Assembly: GCF_003287955.1 (NCBI RefSeq)
Contig: NZ_QMKP01000008.1
Span: forward strand, 1 to 64,000
DNA: 64,000 bases
Direction of reading: 5' to 3'
From: Arthrobacter sp. AQ5-06
Lineage (GTDB): Bacteria > Actinomycetota > Actinomycetes > Actinomycetales > Micrococcaceae
Both the position numbers and the translations under genes were made by a program. Below, in pieces: positions 52,818 through 63,088 of this stretch (position 1 is its first letter; each line of letters begins with the position of its first letter). Under the pieces are notes generated by a model. It was not told where the DNA came from. It made no database searches and saw nothing but the letters and a program-made list of their open reading frames with translations.

Positions 52818-53623
52818 CGGGGCCCGATGCCTTGTTCTTGTACGGCCTCGAACAGCGATTCGTATCCTTCCAGCCGGGGGGCCACCCAACGGCGCAGGCC
52901 TTCCATTTCAAGGATGGGCCGGTGCCGCGGGTCATCCCAGTCCATCGCCAGCAGGTGCTCGACCCAGGGCACGGAGCGCTCCTCGGTGAGTGCGGGCAGG
53001 GCGGTGAAGTTGCAGTGACTGTAAATAGGTGATTCCCAGAACACCTCCATCGCCCCGGGCATAAGCTCATCACGCCCTATTGCCTCCCAGGTGTTGATGC
53101 CAATCGCGGCGGCGTCGGCCTTGTCATCGAGGACCGCGCGCAGGGCATCGAGCTCGCTGCGGCCGGTGTCCCCGTGTTTGCCGACGTCGCTGTCGATCCG
53201 CAGGAGGTCCACCTCGCCCTCGGCGAGCCCGGCCCGGGTCAGGAAGTGGACGGGCAGAATCGCGGCCTGCGCCGAATCGCGGGACCCCAGCGCCAGGCGG
53301 CGGCCCTTCAGGTCCTCCAGGCCGCCCAGCCCGGTTCCGGCACGGGCCACGAACATTGTCCGGAACATGGTGTCGGTGTCCCGCATGGCCAGCGCCCGGC
53401 AGGCGCCATTCGTCTGCGCGACTGTGCGTACCCAGGCCAGGTTGGTGTTCCAGGCCAGGTCGATCGTGCCCTCAAGCAGCGAATCCACCTGGCGCCCGTA
53501 GTTGGAGAAGAGCACGAAATCCATCTCGGCGGGGGTGCCGGCGAAGTAGTCGCGGATACCCTCCCAGATGGTGACCACGTTAGGGGTGTAGGCGACCGAG
53601 CCCACGATCAGCGGGGCGCTCAC
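52811..53623 (-). CDS. PhnD/SsuA-like substrate-binding protein without signal peptide
   Basis: A 270-residue periplasmic-binding-fold protein: PLIVGSVAYTPNVVTIWEGI, FSNYGRQVDSLLEGTIDLAW, RRLALGSRDSAQAAILPVHF and IGINTWEAIGRDELMPGAME. Phosphonate or sulfonate importer proteins have this fold, but there is no signal peptide or lipobox and no ABC genes nearby, so it probably acts in the cytoplasm. GTG start in a GTGA overlap with the acyl-CoA dehydrogenase-like gene; stop overlaps the radical SAM start. Confidence 0.75.
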   Translation of the reverse strand: MSAPLIVGSVAYTPNVVTIWEGIRDYFAGTPAEMDFVLFSNYGRQVDSLLEGTIDLAWNTNLAWVRTVAQTNGACRALAMRDTDTMFRTMFVARAGTGLGGLEDLKGRRLALGSRDSAQAAILPVHFLTRAGLAEGEVDLLRIDSDVGKHGDTGRSELDALRAVLDDKADAAAIGINTWEAIGRDELMPGAMEVFWESPIYSHCNFTALPALTEERSVPWVEHLLAMDWDDPRHRPILEMEGLRRWVAPRLEGYESLFEAVQEQGIGPRW

Positions 53624-54774
53624 GCAGGGACCTGCGCCGGTGCGGACGGCTGGCTCTCGAACAGGGGCTGTCCGGTGATGGCCCTGCCGTAGAAGTCGTA
53701 GAGCACGTCGGCGGTGGGGGCCATGACGTGGCCGGCCCGGGCGTCGCGGAAGTATCGGTCGATCTGCAGGTGTTCTGAGAACGCCGCGCCGCCGCAGACG
53801 CGCATCGCGGAGTCGGTGATGCGCAGGGCCGCGTCATTGGCTGCCGCCTTGACCCCCAGCACGTGCAGCATGGTGTCCTCGCGCGGTTCGACAAGCCGGC
53901 CGGCGGCCTGTGTGAGGTAGGCGGCGGTGGAGGCCAGCTCGATCGACATCCGGGCCAGCTGGGCACGGATGGTCGGCAGCGCCGAAAGGCTTTCGTCCAG
54001 ATGTTCCAGCCGGGCGGCGCTCGTGTGCCGGATGGCGGCGTCCACCGCGGCCCGGGACAACCCGACCGACACGGCAGCGTTTCCCAGGTTGAACCACGGC
54101 AACACCGTCTGGAGCATCAGGTCCAACCCGGCGCCGGCCGCACCGAGGCGGTAGCTCTCGGGCACCTCGGCGTCGAAGGTCATCGAGGTCGAGGCGTTGC
54201 CGCGCAGCCCCATGCCGCGCCATCTCCCGGCCACCTCGACGCCGGGTGTGGCCGCCGGGACCGCGAACAAATCAACGGTGTCGGCATCGGCGGTCAGCGT
54301 CGAGACGATATAGACATCGGCATGACCGGCAGAGGTCACCCAGCTCTTGACGGCGTTCAGACGCACCCCCGCACCGTTGAGCCGTGCCCGGGACACGGGC
54401 GCCCAGAAATGCGACCTGGATCCGGCCTCCGAGAACGCCAGCGAACCCAGGGCCCTGCCACGGGCCAGATCGGCCACCAAGTCCGGCAGACCCGGGGGTG
54501 GTGCGGCCGCCACCGGCATCGCGGCACTGACATGCATCAGATAGATCATCGCGGTCGACCCGCAAACCCCGGCCAGGGAACCCAGGACGTCGACCAGTTC
54601 GTGCGGTCCGCCACCGAGACCACCCGCCTCCGCCGGCAGCGTCAGCCCGAGCAACCCGGACTCCCGCAGGGCTGCGACGGCTTCCTCGGGGAACCGGGCC
54701 TCGGCGTCGACGTCGCGGGCATGGCCCCCGGCAATGGCGAGTACCGGATCAAGCCGTGCATTCAGATTCATCAT
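53620..54774 (-). CDS. Acyl-CoA dehydrogenase-like flavoprotein
   Basis: A 384-residue acyl-CoA dehydrogenase fold protein: FPEEAVAALRESGLLGLTLP, GSLAFSEAGSRSHFWAPVSR, ADVYIVSTLTADADTVDLFA and the C-terminal ITDSAMRVCGGAAFSEHLQI, YFRDARAGHVMAPTADVLYD. It resembles the branch that includes flavin-dependent desulfurisation or hydroxylating enzymes (DszC/SfnC-like) as much as fatty-acid oxidation. Start in an ATGA overlap with the small membrane protein gene. Substrate unknown. Confidence 0.82.
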   Translation of the reverse strand: MMNLNARLDPVLAIAGGHARDVDAEARFPEEAVAALRESGLLGLTLPAEAGGLGGGPHELVDVLGSLAGVCGSTAMIYLMHVSAAMPVAAAPPPGLPDLVADLARGRALGSLAFSEAGSRSHFWAPVSRARLNGAGVRLNAVKSWVTSAGHADVYIVSTLTADADTVDLFAVPAATPGVEVAGRWRGMGLRGNASTSMTFDAEVPESYRLGAAGAGLDLMLQTVLPWFNLGNAAVSVGLSRAAVDAAIRHTSAARLEHLDESLSALPTIRAQLARMSIELASTAAYLTQAAGRLVEPREDTMLHVLGVKAAANDAALRITDSAMRVCGGAAFSEHLQIDRYFRDARAGHVMAPTADVLYDFYGRAITGQPLFESQPSAPAQVPA

Positions 54775-55148
54775 GTCTTCCTGTCTGTGGCCGTGGAGAG
54801 GGGACGCGGTGTCAGTCCGACGGCGAGCAGCCCGAGCCCCAGACCGCCCATCAGCGCCAGGGTGGAGCCATTCCCGCCGAGCCAGTTGACCGCCTGGCTG
54901 GCCTGCAGCAGCTGAATCACCGCGGCCGCCACGAAACCGGCACCGGCCATGATCACTAGAACACGGAGGCCCAGCACCCCGCCGAGCACCGCGATCACCC
55001 CCAAAGCCACGATCACGATCAGGCCCGCACCGCGGACATGGATGAGGTCCAACGGCGCGGGTCCGCCGGTTGAGAAGGCAAACAGGGAGCCCAGCAGTGC
55101 GGCAGCGCCCAGGACAACCGCGGCCCGGTCGAAGCGCCGCCCGGTCAT
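54771..55148 (-). CDS. Small four-helix membrane protein of unknown function
   Basis: A 125-residue hydrophobic protein with about four membrane segments (AAVVLGAAALLGSLFAFSTG, GAGLIVIVALGVIAVLGGVL, VLVIMAGAGFVAAAVIQLLQ, LALMGGLGLGLLAVGLT). I do not recognise a family. The true start (MTGRRFDRA) is set by a four-base overlap with the DoxX-like gene; the longer open frame upstream is its shadow. Confidence 0.75.
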   Translation of the reverse strand: MTGRRFDRAAVVLGAAALLGSLFAFSTGGPAPLDLIHVRGAGLIVIVALGVIAVLGGVLGLRVLVIMAGAGFVAAAVIQLLQASQAVNWLGGNGSTLALMGGLGLGLLAVGLTPRPLSTATDRKT

Positions 55149-55681
55149 GACAGCCTGGCCAAGAGCGCCCCAAGGCGTCCGGTGGATTGCTGCCAGCCGG
55201 GGCGCAGGACACCGTCGACCCCGAAGCTGCGCCCGGCGGCGGTGGCGAACACCGCGACGTGCGTCAGGATCATCAGATAGTAGGACCAGTGCCATTCGTT
55301 AGGTGCGTTCAGGACGGACAGCATGATCGCCAGCGACTGGGCCAAACCGACCACCGCCCAGAACCGGGTGGCAAGCCCGATCAGCAGGAACGCACCGAGC
55401 CCGGCCTCGATGAGCAGCGTCATCCACCCGAAAAAGGGGAAATTCGGCAGCACCACGTGTTCAACGAACCATGCATAAGGGGGGAATACCGGGCGGTCAA
55501 CCGCGAAACGGGTGAAAAAATACAACCCCGTGTTCGTGTGCTCACCGAAGTCCGGTGGCACCTTCCACCCCACGTTCTGGATCCACAGCAGCGCCACACC
55601 GATCCGCAACGCGGCGACACCCCCACGGGCAACCCGTGACTCCCCGCCCGCCTCAACGGGGGCGGCCGTCGTAGTAGCCAT
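55145..55681 (-). CDS. DoxX-family membrane protein
   Basis: A 178-residue membrane protein with four helices, typical of DoxX: VAALRIGVALLWIQNVGWKV, FFGWMTLLIEAGLGAFLLIG, LATRFWAVVGLAQSLAIML and the final YYLMILTHVAVFATAAGRSF. DoxX proteins pair with quinone- or thiol-linked redox enzymes. ATG at 55681 has AGGAAAGG upstream. First gene of the five-gene operon. Confidence 0.85.
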   Translation of the reverse strand: MATTTAAPVEAGGESRVARGGVAALRIGVALLWIQNVGWKVPPDFGEHTNTGLYFFTRFAVDRPVFPPYAWFVEHVVLPNFPFFGWMTLLIEAGLGAFLLIGLATRFWAVVGLAQSLAIMLSVLNAPNEWHWSYYLMILTHVAVFATAAGRSFGVDGVLRPGWQQSTGRLGALLARLS

Positions 55682-55864
55682 GAACGGCACCTTTCCTATG
55701 GCTCCTATTAAGGACCCGCGGCCGGGGGCGCGCAACATCAAAGTCCTTACATATCCCGAACGGCCTCCATTTACATACGGCAGTCAGGGTGCCGGGGCGT
55801 ACGTCCGCCGGATCGACCAGGGGCGCGGACCAGGGCGCGAGAAACTGGGGGCTAAAGCCGTTTG

Positions 55865-55899
55865 GGAGTGTCAGGTAACGATCGTTCGCAAGACACTCC
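55865..55899. promoter_or_regulatory. Nested palindrome upstream of the DoxX operon
   Basis: GGAGTGTC and GACACTCC flank the perfect palindrome AACGATCGTT. It lies 184 bases upstream of the DoxX start. It could be an operator or, given the GGGAGTGTC start, a leftover IS end. The rest of 55682-56222 holds no gene I can support. Confidence 0.35.
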
Positions 55900-56049
55900 A
55901 AGCGGTCTGTGCACAGTGGCAGAACCACGGGGCCCATTCTTGTGGACTTTTAGCGCTCCGTGGCGGTGTTCTGTGATCGCTCTCCGGGCCGAGCCTACGC
56001 CGATTCGTTTACCGCCTCAGGCGCTTCTCTATCCCGCTGAAGATACCGC

Positions 56050-56205
56050 GTTCATTGCGTGAACGAACTGCACGAAACCCAGGAACGTGGTGAGGATGCC
56101 GGTCAAGATAACCACCCATAGCTCGGGTTCCAGCCGCTGATTCCGGTTTCGTCTGACACGATGCCGTAGTTGTACAAGGCCACGCCGCCCGCGATTGTGA
56201 TGATG
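56050..56205 (-). pseudogene. Possible small membrane protein fragment, frameshifted
   Basis: One frame reads IITIAGGVALYNYGIVSDET then GISGWNPSYG. The next frame continues WVVILTGILTTFLGFVQFVH to a TAG near 56039. The two hydrophobic pieces look like one small membrane protein broken by a frameshift and cut by the IS630 element. Family unknown. Confidence 0.3.
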
Positions 56206-56222
56206 GCGCTAAGTGGTCTGTC

Positions 56223-57311
56223 TCAGTTTTGTTCGACGGCTTCGAGCGCGACGCGACCGCGGGCGACTTTTTCGAGGATGCTGTCGGCGTTCGCGGTCCA
56301 GACGAGGGGCTTGGGCTGGTCGTCGTTGAAAGCGAAGTAGTCCTCGATCGCGGCGATCAGATCCGGTACCGAACGGAACACCCTGCGCCGCAGGGCCTTG
56401 TCGGTCAGTTCGCGGAACCACCGTTCCACGAGGTTCAGCCAGGATGACGACGTCGGGGTGAAATGCAGGTGGAACCGGGGATGTCTGTCCAGCCAGGCCC
56501 GCACGTTGGCGTGTTTGTGGGTGGCGTATTTTTCCAGGATCAGGTGCACGGCCAGTTCTGCCGGGACGTTCTTCTCAACTGTTTTGAGGAAGGTCAGGAA
56601 CTCGCTGCGCCGGTGTTTGGGCAGGCAGGAACCGATCACCTTGCCGGTGGCGACATCCAGGGCCGCAATGAGCGTGGTGGTGCCATTGCGTTTGTAGTCA
56701 TGGGTCATCGTTTCCCCGCCGCCCTTCTTCATCGGCAGCGAGGGCTGGGCCCGGTCCATGGCCTGGGTGGAGGACTTCTCGTCCATGCACAGCACGATCG
56801 CCTGCTCCGGCGGGTTCAGGTACAGGCGGACCACGTCGATGCGTTTCTCCTCGAATCTCGGGTCGGTGGAGAGCTAGAAGGCCTCTACCCGGTGCGGCTT
56901 CAGCCCCGGGCCGCCCAGATCCGCTACACCTGCGCCGGGGAGACCCCGACCTTCGCCGCCATGGTCCGCAACGACCAGTGCGTGTGCCCCTCGGGCCTGG
57001 AATTCCGCGTCAGATCAACGATCTCATCAATCGTCGACCGCGGAATCACCGGCTTGCGGCCCCGCCGCTTGCGCACCTTCCCCCAACTTCGCCAGGCCCT
57101 CCTCGGTGAACCGGGCACGCCAGGCACGCACCGTTCCCGGCGCCACCCCGGCCACCCGCGCGATCCATTCATTGGCCAGTCCCTTGGCGGCCATCAGGAG
57201 CACCTGCGCACGCTGGACCTCGCAGTGGGAGGCCGTCTGCGACTTCGACAACACGTCCAACACGGCGCACTGGTTATCGGACATCACCAAGGCCGGGGCA
57301 GGATTCGACAT
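56223..57311 (-). pseudogene. IS630-family transposase, frameshifted and with stop codons
   Basis: Starting at MSNPAPALVM, the helix-turn-helix part (CEVQRAQVLLMAAKGLANEW) shifts frame to KPVIPRSTIDEIVDLTRNSR, then has a stop near 56877 where Lys is expected. It continues with VLCMDEKSSTQAMDRAQPSL and the C-terminal SSWLNLVERWFRELTDKALR. The second catalytic position reads ILEKYATHKH where intact copies have ILDNYATHKH, so a catalytic Asp is changed. It is dead but nearly full length (about 1.1 kb). Confidence 0.85.
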
Positions 57312-57381
57312 GCCCGCCGCCCGTGCGCTGAAGTCCCCGCCGCTGCGCCAGCGGCACGCTTTTGGTCTCACAGCTTGGATC

Positions 57382-58166
<785 letters not shown>

Positions 58167-58170
<4 letters not shown>

Positions 58171-59159
58171 AGGACTTCATCCTCTTTCCTGGGGGTGCGG
58201 GGTGCCTGGGCTGCCGTGGCCGGCAGGGCGTTGACGGGTGCCGGGCCGGCCTTGACCGGGGCGGGAACGAGGTTGTCCACGCCCTTTCCAAAGTGGCGTT
58301 CGATGTAGAACTGGCCCACCATAAGAATGCTGGTGATAACGAGGTACCAGATTGCCGCGACGATCAGCAAGGGAATGGGCAGGTAGCTCCTGTTGGCGAT
58401 TCCGTTGGTAGCGAACGTGAGGTCCAATGTGAAAGGCACCGCCAGGACCAGTGAGGTGGTCTTGAGCATTCCGATGGTTTCGTTCCCTGTCGGGGGCACG
58501 ATCACGCGCATGGCCTGGGGCAGGATGATGCGCCACATGATCTTGGACTTGCGCATCCCAAGGGCCTCGGCGGCCTCCATCTGGCCCGAATCGACCGATT
58601 TCAGGCCGGCCCTGAAGATCTCGGCCAGGTAGGCGGACTCGTTCAGGCCCAGCCCCAGGACAGCCGCCACGAACGCGGTGACCACGTCCTGGGTGCTCAG
58701 GCTGAACAGTTCGGGTCCGAACGGGACGCCCACGGCGAGCTTGGGATACAGCACCGAAATCAGACCCCAGAACACGAGCTGGGTGTACACCGGCGTACCG
58801 CGGAAGAACCAGACCCAGGCCCAGCTCACGCCCCTGAACAGCGGATTGTCCGACTGGCGCATGAAAGCCAGCAACACGGCCAGCACAATGGCGATCGCCA
58901 TCGAAAGCACCGTCAGGAGCAGCGTCCAGCCGATCCCCTGGACCACCAGCACGTCCAGGAGGTACTTCCCTACCGTCTCCCAGCGGAAGTTCGCGTTGGT
59001 GACAACGCTCTGGGCCATGACGGCGGCAAAGAGCAGGATGATAGCGCCCGCGGCCCATCGGCCGGGGTGCCGGACCGGAACAGCATTGATGAGTTCCGGT
59101 CCTCGGCGGCGTTGCCCGGGCTGGAGGGTCGCTGGGTCGGTCGGTGCCAGGGTGCTCAA
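58167..59159 (-). CDS. Polar amino-acid ABC transporter permease
   Basis: A 330-residue permease, longer than usual because of a 60-residue N-terminal extension and a proline/alanine-rich tail. EAA loop: [20 protein letters not shown] followed by [10 protein letters not shown]. Central helices include [23 protein letters not shown] at 59159 overlaps the binding-protein stop (TTGA). As only one permease gene is present, it probably forms a homodimer. Confidence 0.87.
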
Positions 59160-60082
59160 CTTCCCACCACCGGGTTCACTTCGGACTTCGTGACGGCGCC
59201 CTTGGAGTTGTTCCACGTGTCCAGGATTTTCGCGTAGCTCCCGTTGCTGATGAGCTTGTTCATCACCTTGCCCACGAGTTCTGAAAGCACGGTGTCCGAC
59301 TTCGCGATGGCAATTCCCTGCGGTGCTGCGTCATACACGTCGCCCAGCGTCTGGAGTTTTTCCCCGGTCTGCGACAGGGCGTAGCCGATAACCGGGGAGT
59401 CTGCGGCCATGGCGTCGATGCTGCCGTTGACCAGGCGGGTGGTGACGTCCGTCTGGTTCTTCAGCGTGATGATGTCGATGGCGGGCTTGCCCTCAGCGAC
59501 GCATTTTTGGGACCGGCCGGACACATCGGGGTTCTCCTGTACGGTGCCGGTCTGGACTCCGACCTTCTTGCCGCAGATGTCCTCCAATGCGAAGTTCTTC
59601 GGGTTGCCATTCGGCACGGCCCACAGCACGCCCGCATTGAAGTAGCTGACGAAGTTGACCGTCTCGGCCCGCTCCGGGTTAATCGTGAAGGAGGAGATTC
59701 CCAGATCGTACTTGGGACCCAGGGCAGGGAGAATGCCGGTGAACTCTGCGGTCTGGACCTTGGTGGTCAGACCGAGGGTGGCACCGATCGCCTTGGCGAT
59801 GTCGACGTCGTACCCCTGCGGGGTCTGGCCGTCCGCGCCCAGGAATTCAGCAGGGGCGTAGGACGTGTCCGAGCCGACGGTCAGGACGCCTTTAGCCTTC
59901 ATTGCGGCAGGAACCAGTGCCGCCAGTTCTTCATCCTTCTGGATCGCCGCGGGGTCGAAACCGGAAGGCCCCGACGAGGCGCCTGCGGCGGTTTGCGAGG
60001 CATTGGTGCACCCGGTGAGCGCCAGCGCGGCGGCGGCGAGGGCTGCAGCGAGTTTGAGCGACGGCATGGAAGAAGGCGGCAT
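59156..60082 (-). CDS. ABC transporter substrate-binding lipoprotein (family 3)
   Basis: A 308-residue lipoprotein with a signal and lipobox (LAAAALALTGCTNA). The binding core includes SYAPAEFLGADGQTPQGYDV, LGISSFTINPERAETVNFVS and IDAMAADSPVIGYAL. Neighbouring ornithine cyclodeaminase and CtlX genes suggest ornithine, citrulline or arginine as ligand. The first of two in-frame ATGs is used (AAGGG upstream). Confidence 0.87.
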   Translation of the reverse strand: MPPSSMPSLKLAAALAAAALALTGCTNASQTAAGASSGPSGFDPAAIQKDEELAALVPAAMKAKGVLTVGSDTSYAPAEFLGADGQTPQGYDVDIAKAIGATLGLTTKVQTAEFTGILPALGPKYDLGISSFTINPERAETVNFVSYFNAGVLWAVPNGNPKNFALEDICGKKVGVQTGTVQENPDVSGRSQKCVAEGKPAIDIITLKNQTDVTTRLVNGSIDAMAADSPVIGYALSQTGEKLQTLGDVYDAAPQGIAIAKSDTVLSELVGKVMNKLISNGSYAKILDTWNNSKGAVTKSEVNPVVGS

Positions 60083-60262
60083 CTATATACCCTTTGAACT
60101 AGTTGGGAGCGGAATGGCGGCTGCGTTAGTTGGCTAACTGTATTTATGTGTCCCGCATCACCGCTGTCATCACACTACGTACGGGTGATGTGCATCCTCA
60201 ATTGCCAACAGACCCACTTTTCGTTGGAAAACCACGCAAAATGCTGAGGTCGGGGATACATT

Positions 60263-60700
60263 GTGACAATGACCATCCTCACTGACCTTGATCGTCGGCT
60301 GCTCTCTGCCCTCCGGGAGGACGGCAGGGCCTCGGTGGCGAGCCTGGCCCGAAAACTCGATGTCGCGCGGGCCACCATCAACAGCAGGCTGGAACGGCTG
60401 GTCGCCTCGGGAACCATCGTCGGTTTCACCGTCCGGGTGCGCGATGAGCTCGATCCCCTGGCGATCCGTGCCATTGCCCTTATCGCTGTGGAGGGCAGGA
60501 CGACCGACAGGGTCATCCGCCAGCTCCGGGGCTTTCCGGAAATCACGGCACTGCACACCACCAACGGCGGCTGGGATCTGGTCGCCGAGCTCCGCACCGA
60601 GAGCCTCGTCGGCTTCGACCAGGTCCTGGGCCGGCTGCGGGGGATTGACGGCATCGTCAACAGTGAGACGAGCCTCCTGCTCAGTTCGGTGCTTCGCTAG
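60263..60700 (+). CDS. Lrp/AsnC-family regulator
   Basis: A 145-residue regulator: helix-turn-helix LLSALREDGRASVASLARKL and ATINSRLERLVASGTIVGFT, then the RAM/AsnC ligand domain. Divergent from the ABC importer and upstream of the ornithine cyclodeaminase, so it likely controls both in response to an amino acid. GTG at 60263 or ATG two codons later. Confidence 0.88.
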   Translation: MTMTILTDLDRRLLSALREDGRASVASLARKLDVARATINSRLERLVASGTIVGFTVRVRDELDPLAIRAIALIAVEGRTTDRVIRQLRGFPEITALHTTNGGWDLVAELRTESLVGFDQVLGRLRGIDGIVNSETSLLLSSVLR

Positions 60701-60855
60701 GCGAACCCGGACAAACAGATTACACAATGTATAGAACTATTCGTCAGTCTGCTCAGTCGTGCAACAAAAAGAGTGCTATTCGGCAATTGAGACTGCATAT
60801 CGACCGTCCGTAGTGTTGTGCCATCAGTGGTTTACTACAGAATAAGGGGGCGCAG

Positions 60856-61887
60856 ATGACGCGCTTTGTCGATGTCCACAACATGGTTTGCTGGGTGGCC
60901 GGACGCGGGCCGGAGAACATTATTTCCGGCATGGTCCAATACCTCGAAGATGACTTCCGGCGCTGGGAAGCGTTCGACAAGACGCCTCGGATCGCCAGCC
61001 ACACGCCGTTCGGAGTCATCGAGCTCATGCCCACCAGCGATCACGAGACGTACGGGTTCAAGTACGTCAACGGACACCCGTCCAACCCCGCGCGTGGTTT
61101 CCAGACGGTGACGGCGTTTGGTGTCCTGGCGGACGTCCACAACGGCTACCCGACGTTCCTGACCGAGATGACAGTGCTTACCGCCCTGCGGACCGCAGCG
61201 ACTTCCGGCATGGTGGCGAAAAAGCTGGCCCGTGCGGACTCACGTGTCATGGCGATGATCGGATCCGGAAGCCAGTCCGAGTTTCAGGCCCTGGCGTTCC
61301 GCAGCGCCCTGGGGATCTCCACGCTCAGGGTATGGGACACCGATCCCGCAGCGCTGGAAAAGTTCGTTGCCAACATGGCGCCGCTCGGCTTCGAGATCAC
61401 GGTTGCCACCTCTGCTGCCGATGCCGTCAGGGGGGCCGATGTCATCACCACGTGTACCGCGGACAAGGCAAACGCCACCGTCCTCACGGCGGATCTGATC
61501 GAACCCGGAGTTCACATCAACGCCATTGGCGGCGACTGCCCGGGGAAGACCGAGCTGGACGAAGCGATTCTCGGCCTCGGTGACGTCTTCGTGGAGTACG
61601 CCCCCCAGACCCGCATCGAAGGTGAGATCCAGCACATGCCGGCCGACTTTGGCATCACGGAGTTCTGGCAGGTCTTGACTGACCGGGCGCCCGGGCGCAC
61701 GGCGGCCGCACAGATCACCATCTTCGACTCAGTCGGCTTTGCCATCGAGGATTTCTCCGCCCTGCGGTTCGTGCGCGACGCCGTCGACGGGACCGATTTC
61801 TTTGTGGAGATCGACCTCGTGGCAAGCCCAGAGGACCCCAAGAACCTGTTCGGTCTAGTGGGCGCTCTCTCCCCGGTTGGCTCCTGA
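60856..61887 (+). CDS. Ornithine cyclodeaminase
   Basis: A 343-residue enzyme that converts ornithine to proline and ammonia with NAD recycling. Longer than the family 318-residue member at 33579, with the OCD-type N-terminus MTRFVDVHNMVCWVAGRGPE, substrate loop TYGFKYVNGHPSNPARGFQT, Rossmann motif VMAMIGSGSQSEFQALAF and NAIGGDCPGKTELDEAIL. AAGGGGG stands before the ATG. The CtlX gene follows by eight bases. Confidence 0.9.
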   Translation: MTRFVDVHNMVCWVAGRGPENIISGMVQYLEDDFRRWEAFDKTPRIASHTPFGVIELMPTSDHETYGFKYVNGHPSNPARGFQTVTAFGVLADVHNGYPTFLTEMTVLTALRTAATSGMVAKKLARADSRVMAMIGSGSQSEFQALAFRSALGISTLRVWDTDPAALEKFVANMAPLGFEITVATSAADAVRGADVITTCTADKANATVLTADLIEPGVHINAIGGDCPGKTELDEAILGLGDVFVEYAPQTRIEGEIQHMPADFGITEFWQVLTDRAPGRTAAAQITIFDSVGFAIEDFSALRFVRDAVDGTDFFVEIDLVASPEDPKNLFGLVGALSPVGS

Positions 61888-61894
61888 GCCTCCG

Positions 61895-62836
61895 ATGTCC
61901 GTTCAAGCCCCGTCCGCCGTCGTCCTTGTACGGCCGCACACCTTCATGCCCAACCCGACGACGGCAGCGGACAATGCTTTCCAGCTACCGGCTCACTCCG
62001 TGGACCGGGAAACGCTTGCCGACTCAGCCCGTGATGAGGTGACCGGACTGGCCGAGGCGCTGGAAACTGCCGGTATCACGGTGCACGTGTTCGAGAACTA
62101 CGACGACACCCGCCCGGACAGCGTGTTTCCCAACAACTGGCTCTCCACCCATGCGGGGGGCCACATTGCGATGTTCCCGATGTACGCCCCCAACCGCCGC
62201 CACGAGCGCCGCACCGATATCCTTGACTTCCTCAAGACCCACTACCGGGTGCAGGAAGTCATCGACTACTCCGGACTGGAGATGGACCGGGTGTTCCTGG
62301 AAGGCACCGGCGCCATGGTCCTGGACCACGGCGGCCGTGTGGCATATGCCGCTCGTTCCCGCCGGGCTGATCCTGTTGCGCTGGAGCGGTTCTGCACGAA
62401 CTTCGGCTACGAGCCCATGCTGTTCGACGCGGCGGACGCGGCCGGCACAGCCGTCTACCACACGAATGTGATGATGTCCGTGGCGACGGACTTCGCAATG
62501 GTTGGACTGGACACTATCCAGTCGGCAGATCGACGACGTGAGGTGGTGCAACGCCTTTCCGGCGGGGGCCGGAAGATCATCGAGCTGAGCCACGAGCAGA
62601 TCCTCAACTTCGCAGGCAACACGATCGAACTGCAGGGCACGGATGGTCGAGTGTTGGCGCTGTCCCGGCGGGCCCTGAAGAGCCTGACGGACGAACAAAA
62701 GACCATCATCGAAAGCAGCTGCACCCTGCTGCCCGTTGATGTACCCACGATTGAACTGGCCGGCGGCTCCGTGAGGTGCATGATCGCAGGAATCCACCTC
62801 GATCGGAGGCCAGTCCCCGCCGGCGTCGGAGCCTGA
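61895..62836 (+). CDS. CtlX-like amidinohydrolase (arginine deiminase superfamily)
   Basis: A 313-residue guanidine-group-modifying enzyme: VVLVRPHTFMPNPTTAADNA, SVFPNNWLSTHAGGHIAMFP, the Glu in VFLEGTGAMVLDH, His in VYHTNVMMSV and catalytic Cys in GGSVRCMIAGIHLDR. Members work on citrulline or arginine derivatives. Together with ornithine cyclodeaminase it forms a route from citrulline/arginine to proline. Start at MSVQAPSA rather than the in-frame TTG at 61877. Confidence 0.82.
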   Translation: MSVQAPSAVVLVRPHTFMPNPTTAADNAFQLPAHSVDRETLADSARDEVTGLAEALETAGITVHVFENYDDTRPDSVFPNNWLSTHAGGHIAMFPMYAPNRRHERRTDILDFLKTHYRVQEVIDYSGLEMDRVFLEGTGAMVLDHGGRVAYAARSRRADPVALERFCTNFGYEPMLFDAADAAGTAVYHTNVMMSVATDFAMVGLDTIQSADRRREVVQRLSGGGRKIIELSHEQILNFAGNTIELQGTDGRVLALSRRALKSLTDEQKTIIESSCTLLPVDVPTIELAGGSVRCMIAGIHLDRRPVPAGVGA

Positions 62837-63088
62837 GGCCTCCCAAAGCGTGTTGCGTTCACCGCCATCAACTATCTGGCCGGTCTGACTTCGGTTGCCT
62901 GGTGGCCCTATCTCCTGGGCACGGCGCTCGGCATCCTGCCGGGCACGATCAGTTCCGTGACCCTGGGTGCGTTCGGCATGCAGCTCGGCTGGCAGGTACC
63001 GGCCGCTGCGGCCGCGCTCGGACTGCTGACCCTTGCCGGACTGATCGTGGCTGCACGCAGGCGGCGAAAAGGGGCCGGGAATGTTTGA
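62837..63088 (+). pseudogene. TVP38/TMEM64 membrane protein, C-terminal part only
   Basis: The frame is open directly after the CtlX stop: VAFTAINYLAGLTSVAWWPY, then LLGTALGILPGTISSVTLGA, a last helix AAALGLLTLAGLIVAA and a basic tail. The family's conserved NYLAGLT and GxxPGT motifs are intact. There is no N-terminal half and no start. It follows on in sequence from the N-terminal half at 49372-49779 with about 15 residues missing. Confidence 0.75.
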
